Part shown: piece after piece, positions 8,393 to 14,238 of the stretch | Position numbering within the stretch: position 1 is the first letter of the stretch | Layout: the number at the start of each line of letters is the position of its first letter | Assembly (NCBI RefSeq): GCF_001185345.1 | Contig: NZ_KQ236747.1 | Location: forward strand, 117,933-151,941 | Length of the DNA: 34,009 nucleotides | Source of the DNA: Dorea sp. D27 | Lineage (GTDB): Bacteria; Bacillota; Clostridia; Lachnospirales; Lachnospiraceae | Direction of reading: 5' to 3' | Program-made: the position numbers and the translations under genes | The notes under the pieces: generated by a model | What the model was told of the DNA's origin: nothing | What the model saw: only the letters and a program-made list of their open reading frames with translations | Databases searched by the model: none

Positions 8393-8451
8393 GCGCTATA
8401 CAGAATCTCTTTCCAAATTGCCCCTTCTGTCATAACCACAGCTTTCTTCAC
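8353..8451 (-). pseudogene. Possible remnant of a MATE-family transporter N-terminus (very short ORF)
   Basis: A 32-codon minus-strand frame starts at GTG 8451 and contains MTEGAIWKEIL, followed by an unrelated tail and a stop inside the palindrome at 8335-8392. MATE drug/sodium antiporters from Firmicutes commonly begin with MTEG-IWK-LL just before the first helix, but here no helix follows. It lies about 40 nt beyond the 127-aa gene on the same strand. It may be a decayed fragment, a small peptide or chance. Confidence 0.25.
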
Positions 8452-8494
8452 CAGTTAGACCCTCTCAAAAAATATTCCTTATATTCACCACCCT

Positions 8495-8878
8495 TTAAAT
8501 AATACCTTTTTCTTTCGCATTTATCCATAGCCGGAACCCTGCCACTTTCCCGCCACAGTGTAAGAATCTGACTTCTTCAAAGCAGTATTCACCATTCATC
8601 TTCATGCCGGCAAGCTGCCTTTGCATAATAATCAGAATCCCCGGTTCTCTAATTGGAGATTCCCCGGCATATTTATAAGAGAACTGGGGAAGGTGCCGGT
8701 TCGTATTCAGCACCCTCTCCAGATATTCAACATACCCGTCAGGACACAGCTCTTTTTTAGGAATAAAGATTTTTTCAGCGCCGCCATTATCGTCCAGAAG
8801 GCACATGAATCTCTCCAGCGGTATGATAATGAACTCATCAGCACAATCAAAACAGATATTATATTTTTTTCTTTTCAT
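8495..8878 (-). CDS. Hypothetical 127-aa protein, third gene of the ABC exporter operon
   Basis: I do not recognise this family. The product is soluble-looking, with no signal peptide or membrane helix. It has a basic N-terminus (MKRKKY), two close cysteines in ICFDC, an acidic centre and a basic end. The ATG at 8878 lies 4 nt after the permease stop, so it is very probably translated as the third gene of that operon. The ribosome site is weak (GAAG), which fits translational coupling. Its placement after a BceB-like permease suggests an accessory role in the same response, but nothing in the sequence shows the mechanism. Base composition resembles the neighbouring permease. Confidence 0.7.
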   Translation of the reverse strand: MKRKKYNICFDCADEFIIIPLERFMCLLDDNGGAEKIFIPKKELCPDGYVEYLERVLNTNRHLPQFSYKYAGESPIREPGILIIMQRQLAGMKMNGEYCFEEVRFLHCGGKVAGFRLWINAKEKGII

Positions 8879-8882
8879 ATCT

Positions 8883-10991
8883 TCAGGAATTTAATTTTAA
8901 AAAGTTTCCTACTTTTTTTAAAGATGCCCTGTATATGACGTATTGGTACAGTGCTGCTATAATTCCGGCTCCTGCCAGTATAATCAGAACCTTCCTATCT
9001 GCCGCAGAAAAGTTCTTATCATTCATAGTAAGCGTCATGGCCTCATATATGAGCAGAAGTACCACTCCGATTATTGTCGGCAGGACAAAGACTTTTTTAA
9101 TCTGGCTTTTCATCAGCTCTCTTCTGTAATGTCTGTCTGCCCCCAGTTTCTTAATATCTTCAAATGCCTGTGCATTGGCAATTCCCATTCCCTGGCTTCT
9201 TGTGTATCCGATGATTCCCACAGATGCGAAACATATCAGAAATACATAACCGAACAGAAGAAGCCTGTTAGCCAGAAGCATGGTTCTCTGCTGCTTTAAA
9301 AGCGGTTCCATAACGGGAGCATACTGCCAGTCTGTTTCTTTTAGAGGGTTCTTCGCATCTACAGTGGCGTCCTCCTCCAAATCTGCGTAATCACTTCCCT
9401 TTCTTTCTCCTTCCATAGCATTATAATAGTCCATAACATTCATATCTTCAGACATCCCATTTACAAATAACTCATAAAAATCTCCGGCAAATGCTGCCAT
9501 ACATTTAAGGTTTCCTTCCGTGTTGAACAGAACCTGCGTCTCCTGTTTTTTTTCCGAGAGCCCGCTTTTAAGTCTTGAAAAGTCTTCGTCGTTCAGGACA
9601 AAACGGCTTCCAGTATTCATTCCAACGCTCGGAGTTATGACAAGTGAATGGTAAGTCGTATTTCCTAAGTATTTCATCGGCAGGAACTGTTCTTCACTCT
9701 GACAGTATAATTTATCCATGTCCCCGAATTTGTACCAGATATTCTCGTATGCATTCCTGCCCTCAATCTGGTAATATGAGCCTTCTGATATATCAAGCTT
9801 CGTTCCTGTCAGCTTTTCGAATTCAGAAACACTGGTACAGTCATATTCCGCATACTCATCATAATAAATTTCTATCAGTTTATTATCATCAGACATGTCC
9901 CTGTCTGTTCCGCTGCCTATTACCCTTATAAATTCCCCTTCCCGGTAATCGTTTATTGATATACCATTTTGATCCGCCAGTGAATCAAGTTCTGCTTTCG
10001 AAGGTTCATCTGCATCATTCAGATAGCGGTAGGAAAAGTCATCCTCAAGCATCGTATCTGTTGTCATATTGGCCGGAATATAAGAAATTGCATATAGACC
10101 GGCGAAAATCAGCAGTGTAATAACCAGCATATTTTTCACAACAGATGCTCCCTGAAATTTTATCATTCCATAGTTGATAAGGTTATTATAATATTTCTGG
10201 GGATTCCTCCCTTTCTGGCGGCTGGATACCGCATACACCAGCATCCGGTATACTCCAAGCAATATTAAGAGGTAGAATGCATTGGTCCATCCCCCTAACC
10301 ACAGCCCAAAAGCATACACTGTAATCTGTTCCAGAACTACCGCTCCGAAAAAACCCACAGCAGTCAGGATGATTCCGCTTATGAAGTAAGATTTGGATAC
10401 TGCTTTTTTCATTGGTTCCTGTCTGCGCTGTTCATTAATGACTTCCAGAATATTCGTTCGCTTCATAGCTCTCCAGGCCAAAATCTCAACCATGATAAAA
10501 AGCACTGCTGCATACAGCACAGAAGCCAAAACTCCCGAAACAGTGAATGCAAATTCGGAATCGCTGACACTGGCTGTCATCATCTCCATCAGTTTTCCTA
10601 CAATAAAAGCAATCACCGCACCCAGAAGAACACCTACTGCGGCACACACGCCGATAATCTTAGCCAGCTCAAGACTAAGGGCTTTGGCCAGAACATTCCT
10701 CTCTGCGCCAAGAGCCATAAATATCCCTATCTCACGGCTTTTATATCTGAGAAACAGCCGTGCCGCATATGCCGCGAATATAATACAGCCGGAGAGTGCC
10801 ACACCGCATATAAGATAGATCTGTTTTCCGCTGTCTCCACCTGCCGGCAGGGAATCCTGTATCAGAGGGCTGCCCACCATCATAAGAAGTGATGACACAA
10901 GAAGGACCGCGAATGTCATACAGAAACGGAACTGCCAGTAATCTCCTTTATTCTTTTTTCTAAGCCTGCTCCATAAAGTACTAAGTGTCAT
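8883..10991 (-). CDS. ABC transporter permease, FtsX-like, BceB type
   Basis: A 702-aa membrane protein with ten predicted helices: about residues 22-42, 57-80, 110-135, 145-172, 200-222, 230-255, 283-303, 590-612, 645-665 and 675-693. A large extracytoplasmic domain of roughly 280 residues separates helices 7 and 8. This is the layout of BceB/VraE-type (peptide-7 exporter) permeases that protect Firmicutes from bacitracin, lantibiotics and other cell-wall peptides. Helices 2-4 carry the FtsX-like sequence (KSREIGIFMALGAERNVLAKALSLEL). The ATG is 2 nt after the ATPase stop, so the two are coupled. The substrate is not readable. The extracellular domain is longer than the roughly 200 residues typical of BceB. 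Confidence 0.9.
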   Translation of the reverse strand: MTLSTLWSRLRKKNKGDYWQFRFCMTFAVLLVSSLLMMVGSPLIQDSLPAGGDSGKQIYLICGVALSGCIIFAAYAARLFLRYKSREIGIFMALGAERNVLAKALSLELAKIIGVCAAVGVLLGAVIAFIVGKLMEMMTASVSDSEFAFTVSGVLASVLYAAVLFIMVEILAWRAMKRTNILEVINEQRRQEPMKKAVSKSYFISGIILTAVGFFGAVVLEQITVYAFGLWLGGWTNAFYLLILLGVYRMLVYAVSSRQKGRNPQKYYNNLINYGMIKFQGASVVKNMLVITLLIFAGLYAISYIPANMTTDTMLEDDFSYRYLNDADEPSKAELDSLADQNGISINDYREGEFIRVIGSGTDRDMSDDNKLIEIYYDEYAEYDCTSVSEFEKLTGTKLDISEGSYYQIEGRNAYENIWYKFGDMDKLYCQSEEQFLPMKYLGNTTYHSLVITPSVGMNTGSRFVLNDEDFSRLKSGLSEKKQETQVLFNTEGNLKCMAAFAGDFYELFVNGMSEDMNVMDYYNAMEGERKGSDYADLEEDATVDAKNPLKETDWQYAPVMEPLLKQQRTMLLANRLLLFGYVFLICFASVGIIGYTRSQGMGIANAQAFEDIKKLGADRHYRRELMKSQIKKVFVLPTIIGVVLLLIYEAMTLTMNDKNFSAADRKVLIILAGAGIIAALYQYVIYRASLKKVGNFLKLNS

Positions 10992-10993
10992 CT

Positions 10994-11740
10994 TTACTCA
11001 CCCCCGTTCAAGTCTCTTAATACAGTCAAAAGTTCTTCCATAAACTCCCGCCTGTTCCCTTTTTTCACAAGCTCTGTGTAGATTGCTCCGTCTCTCATCA
11101 CAATCACCCTGTCACAATAGCTCGCCGAAAAGCTGTCATGGGTTACCATGAACGTAGTGGCCTTCAGCTTTTTCTGTGCATCCAAAAACGCACCGATTAC
11201 CGCTTCACTGGAACGGCTGTCCAGATTCCCTGTCGGTTCATCCGCAAGGATTAACAGCGGATCATTCATCAATGCCCTTGCAACCGCCGTTCTCTGCTTC
11301 TGCCCTCCTGATATCTCTGCCGGATACTTATCTGCAATTTCACTTATCCCGAACATGTGAAGCAGATTTTCTGCCTTCTTTTCCATTTTCTCAAAAGGCT
11401 CTTTCCGAATAGATTTTGGGACACATACATTTTCAAAAACAGTCAGCCCATCCAGCAGCATAAAATCCTGAAATACGAATCCAAGCTTATTATTGCGCAC
11501 TTTGGCAATCTGCTTCTCCGTTAACTTGGCAAGATTAGAATCCTTAAGCCTTACTGTTCCTTCTTCAAATGGTATGAAACAAGATATGCAGTTTAACAGT
11601 GTTGTTTTACCGGAACCGGAAGGTCCCATGACTGCCACGAATTCTCCTTCCTGTACCTCAAATGATACGTCCTTTAACACTTCATATCTGTTCTTCCCTG
11701 CCTGATAGCTTTTATAAAGGTGTTCTACTCTTAACATCAT
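10994..11740 (-). CDS. ABC transporter ATP-binding protein, BceA type
   Basis: A 248-aa ATPase of the MacB/LolD/BceA group. Walker A is GPSGSGKTTLLN (about residues 39-50), the Q-loop lies in GFVFQDFMLLDGLTVFENV, the signature is ISGGQKQRTAVARAL, Walker B is LILADEPTGNLD, and the switch histidine is in VTHDS. With the downstream permease it should form an exporter or resistance pump. The start is fixed by AGGAGG 6 nt before the ATG (the second codon is also ATG). It is the first gene of a leftward operon that diverges from the LytTR two-component genes across 353 nt. That arrangement suggests the regulator controls this operon. Confidence 0.93.
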   Translation of the reverse strand: MMLRVEHLYKSYQAGKNRYEVLKDVSFEVQEGEFVAVMGPSGSGKTTLLNCISCFIPFEEGTVRLKDSNLAKLTEKQIAKVRNNKLGFVFQDFMLLDGLTVFENVCVPKSIRKEPFEKMEKKAENLLHMFGISEIADKYPAEISGGQKQRTAVARALMNDPLLILADEPTGNLDSRSSEAVIGAFLDAQKKLKATTFMVTHDSFSASYCDRVIVMRDGAIYTELVKKGNRREFMEELLTVLRDLNGGE

Positions 11741-11778
11741 ATATTCCTCCTGTTTTCTCTTCCTTTTCTGCTACTTAT

Positions 11779-11784
11779 TTTATA
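11779..11784 (-). promoter_or_regulatory. Candidate -10 element of the ABC operon promoter
   Basis: The minus strand has TATAAA (11784-11779) about 40 nt before the ATPase start. The only good -35-like hexamer, TTGACA (11821-11816), is 31 nt away, too far for unaided sigma-A binding. A poor -35 match at normal spacing is what an activator-dependent promoter would show, consistent with control by the divergent LytTR regulator. This is inference. Confidence 0.4.
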
Positions 11785-11902
11785 GGAAACAGGCACGTGA
11801 TTCGACCTTTCAATATGTCAAGTTTTACCGCTCTTTTGTAAAATTTAGTATTTGGAAATAGTCTGTCGAAATGCGGTGCATCTTCTTTTCTATATATCGG
11901 GC

Positions 11903-11914
11903 TTATGGTATAAT
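11903..11914 (+). promoter_or_regulatory. Extended -10 promoter (P1) for the LytTR two-component operon
   Basis: TTATGGTATAAT contains a perfect TATAAT at 11909-11914 with TG one base upstream (extended -10). No convincing -35 is present at 11886-11891. Initiation near 11921 would make the folded element at 11924-12039 the start of the transcript. Confidence 0.6.
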
Positions 11915-11923
11915 GTGCGTACA

Positions 11924-12039
11924 GGGCAGAGCCGGGTTACCGGAAATGTAACTGATGAGTTTACTCAATCAGTTACACTTCCGGTAATCCGGCGAGCGAA
12001 GCGACCGAGGAAAACCGCAGGTTTTTCGAGGCTCTGCCC
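11924..12039 (+). ncRNA. Large folded leader element ahead of the LytTR regulator
   Basis: The closing arms GGGCAGAGCC (11924-11933) and GGCTCTGCCC (12030-12039) are perfectly complementary. Inside, 11932-11959 pairs with 11964-11992 as an almost continuous 28-bp stem with one mismatch, one wobble and one bulge. A second hairpin has AAAACC/GGTTTT near 12010-12024, framed by CGA and TCG. The result is a three-way-junction fold of 116 nt starting 2-3 nt after the predicted P1 start. It matches no riboswitch class I know. It could be a regulatory leader, a palindromic mobile element, or a binding region (see findings). Confidence 0.6.
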
Positions 12040-12051
12040 GATTGGTTCACG

Positions 12052-12063
12052 TTATGGTATGAT
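12052..12063 (+). promoter_or_regulatory. Second extended -10-like promoter (P2) close to the LytTR gene
   Basis: TTATGGTATGAT at 12052-12063 repeats the first nine bases of P1 (TTATGGTAT) and again has TG one base upstream of a -10-like TATGAT. Initiation near 12070 would bypass the folded element and leave the ribosome site CGGAGG (12078-12083) intact. TTATGG and CCATAA nearby could also form a small hairpin in the longer transcript. Confidence 0.4.
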
Positions 12064-12093
12064 AACCCATAAAGTACCGGAGGTTAAATATAA

Positions 12094-12795
12094 ATGCTTA
12101 AGCTTGCAGTCTGCGACGACGAGAGAGTCTTTCGCAGTAATCTACGAAAAATAATAAGTACAGAACTGGATTTATGCGGAATTGATTATAAGATTTTTGA
12201 ATTCACATGCGGGGAAGAACTGCTTGATTCCTTAGATAATGCAGATTACCAGATTACATTTCTTGATATTGAGATGAAGGCTCTTGACGGCATATCCACA
12301 GCAAAGGAACTCCGTTCGAGGAAGCGCTGCGGAGAGATTATATTCGTCACTTCACATCCGGACTTTGTCTTTCAGGGGTATGAAGTACGCGCCTTAAATT
12401 ATATAATGAAGCCGTATGAACGGGATAAGATAACAGCGGTCCTGCATACGGCACTGGAAGCTCAGGATATCTCTCTGGAAAAGTATTATGTCATTGAACA
12501 GCAGGCAAAAAGTATCCGTGTCCCACTTTCTTCTGTTAAATACTTTGCCAGTGACAAGCGGATTGTCCATGCAGTCACCTCAGAGAAACGCTATTCCTTC
12601 TATGAAAAGCTAAGTGAACTGGAATCACAGCTGCCTGACAGCTTCATCCGTATTCACAGCCGTTATCTGATTAACTTAAAGTATCTTACAGAATTAAATG
12701 GAAACAGTGTCCTTGTAGACGGAGAGACACTTCCGGTGAGCCGTTCCTGCAAGTCAGATCTTTCCATTGCTTTTGCAAAATATATGCTGCATTAG
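12094..12795 (+). CDS. LytTR-family (AgrA/VirR-like) response regulator
   Basis: A 233-aa DNA-binding regulator. The receiver domain spans about residues 1-120, with the acidic pair DD at 8-9, the phospho-acceptor Asp58 in TFLDIEM and the conserved Lys in YIMKPYE. The C-terminal LytTR domain (about 130-230) shows VPLSSVKYFASDKRIVHAVT, then FIRIHSRYLINLKYLTEL and LPVSRS. LytTR proteins bind pairs of short direct repeats and usually control peptide signalling, bacteriocin or cell-surface genes. The ATG follows CCGGAGG by 10 nt. The gene is followed after 11 nt by its kinase and diverges from the ABC exporter operon, its most likely target. Confidence 0.93.
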   Translation: MLKLAVCDDERVFRSNLRKIISTELDLCGIDYKIFEFTCGEELLDSLDNADYQITFLDIEMKALDGISTAKELRSRKRCGEIIFVTSHPDFVFQGYEVRALNYIMKPYERDKITAVLHTALEAQDISLEKYYVIEQQAKSIRVPLSSVKYFASDKRIVHAVTSEKRYSFYEKLSELESQLPDSFIRIHSRYLINLKYLTELNGNSVLVDGETLPVSRSCKSDLSIAFAKYMLH

Positions 12796-12806
12796 GAGAA
12801 CATATC

Positions 12807-14090
12807 ATGCTGAATACAATTGAGTTTATTTTAAACTTGTCCATTTCTCTTGCCTATGGAGCGTTACTTTTTTTCATACTTAAGAAATTCCTACCGCTGC
12901 GCAGAGCGAATCTTGTACTGGAATGTCTTGAGGTGGTATTGATTGCATATACTACCAATATTTCTATATTTCCCGGGGAAACCACCGGCACTATAGGTTC
13001 TTTTCTGGCTTTATTCATACTGATGCTTATCTTCCACAGAAGCAGCCTCTTTTTGAAGCTCTCCGCTACTATCCTGATATTTCCGGTAATAACTGCCATT
13101 TCCTATATTCTGGAGGATGTGGGGTATCTTATCTGGCTGCATATCTGCCAGCGCCGGATGACTGAAACCGCCCAGAATATTCTCCATACGGTTACCATGT
13201 TTTTCCGCATCCCCATATGGTATGCAGTCTACTATTTTATAAAGATATATGTTCCACACGCTGTCCATGATTTGAGCAGACGGATGTGGATATTGATTGA
13301 TCTTGTATCCCTGTCCTCGTTCATCGGAATCATCACTGTCATCTATAAGTCAACTTATGCCACTTCCTACGCCGCATATCCCGCATGCATCGCAAGCCTG
13401 ATTACGAATATGGGGTGTTTTTATCTGTGCACCTATCTGGCCAAGACAATGCGTACAGAGATGGAACTTAAGACCTATCAGTACCAGCAGGTCTATTATA
13501 AAGAAATAGAAGCCGGCCAGCAGACGATACGTAGCCTTCGCCATGATATGAAGAACCACCTGAATATTGTCCGTACATTTCTTCATAACAAAAACTATGA
13601 AGACGCGGACCAGTATCTGAATGAGCTGGACAGGGAATTCATAACATCAGCAAAAGTATACTGTAAAAGCAGTACGGTCAATGCCGTGTTAAGCGCCAAA
13701 GAACAGACTATCAGGAATAACAATATACAATGCAGCTTCCAGATCGACCTTGAGGAAACGCCTCAGATTGATAATATTGATTTGTGCTCTCTATTAGCCA
13801 ACACCCTGGATAATGCTATTGAAGCCTGCTGTAAGATACCGGACTATTCTATGCGTTTTCTTACATTGAAAGCACGGTGTAAAAATAATTATTTTAGTTA
13901 TGAGCTTGTAAACTCTAAGGCGAATGCCATCATAGAAGAATCCGGACATTACAAGACGAGTAAAAATGATACTTCTCTCCACGGGATTGGTCTTGGCAGC
14001 GTAGCACGGATTGTGGAGAAATACGACGGGGACATAAAAATCGACTACACAGACGATACATTTACAGTAACCATTCTTATACAAGGATAG
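12807..14090 (+). CDS. AgrC-like sensor histidine kinase (GHKL family)
   Basis: A 427-aa membrane kinase. The N-terminal half holds about six hydrophobic helices (residues about 5-210), the layout of peptide-sensing AgrC/ComD kinases. A dimerisation region follows, with the phospho-acceptor His246 in LRHDMKNH. The GHKL ATPase domain shows the N box LLANTLDNAIEAC and the G box HGIGLGSVARIVEKYDGD. AgrC-like kinases phosphorylate LytTR regulators such as the one encoded 11 nt upstream. No agrB- or agrD-like gene is visible nearby, so the signal is unknown. It may be an externally supplied peptide or antibiotic, or it may be sensed through the exporter as in Bce systems. Confidence 0.9.
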   Translation: MLNTIEFILNLSISLAYGALLFFILKKFLPLRRANLVLECLEVVLIAYTTNISIFPGETTGTIGSFLALFILMLIFHRSSLFLKLSATILIFPVITAISYILEDVGYLIWLHICQRRMTETAQNILHTVTMFFRIPIWYAVYYFIKIYVPHAVHDLSRRMWILIDLVSLSSFIGIITVIYKSTYATSYAAYPACIASLITNMGCFYLCTYLAKTMRTEMELKTYQYQQVYYKEIEAGQQTIRSLRHDMKNHLNIVRTFLHNKNYEDADQYLNELDREFITSAKVYCKSSTVNAVLSAKEQTIRNNNIQCSFQIDLEETPQIDNIDLCSLLANTLDNAIEACCKIPDYSMRFLTLKARCKNNYFSYELVNSKANAIIEESGHYKTSKNDTSLHGIGLGSVARIVEKYDGDIKIDYTDDTFTVTILIQG

Positions 14091-14134
14091 TAAAAGAACT
14101 AAACCGACAACCCCTTTCATGTTCAGGGAAAAAC

Positions 14135-14143
14135 TGGTATAAT
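14135..14143 (+). promoter_or_regulatory. Extended -10 promoter for the M16 peptidase gene
   Basis: TGGTATAAT gives a perfect -10 (14138-14143) with an upstream TG. The -35 is poor (TTTCAT at 14115-14120). Initiation near 14150 precedes a leader in which CAGGCTG (14155-14161) pairs with CAGCCTG (14205-14211) around the perfect palindrome CCGCATGCGG (14190-14199). Confidence 0.55.
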
Positions 14144-14238
14144 GCACAGTGTAGCAGGCTGCATATTGGTCTATACTAATCATATACCCCCGCATGCGGT
14201 GGGACAGCCTGAATGATGAAAGGAGAAGATAGGTAGTT

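Noticed and set aside
11852..12154. 100-codon plus-strand frame across the folded leader element
   Set aside because: It runs through a palindromic structure, overlaps the LytTR start in another frame and has no ribosome site, so I treat it as a shadow.
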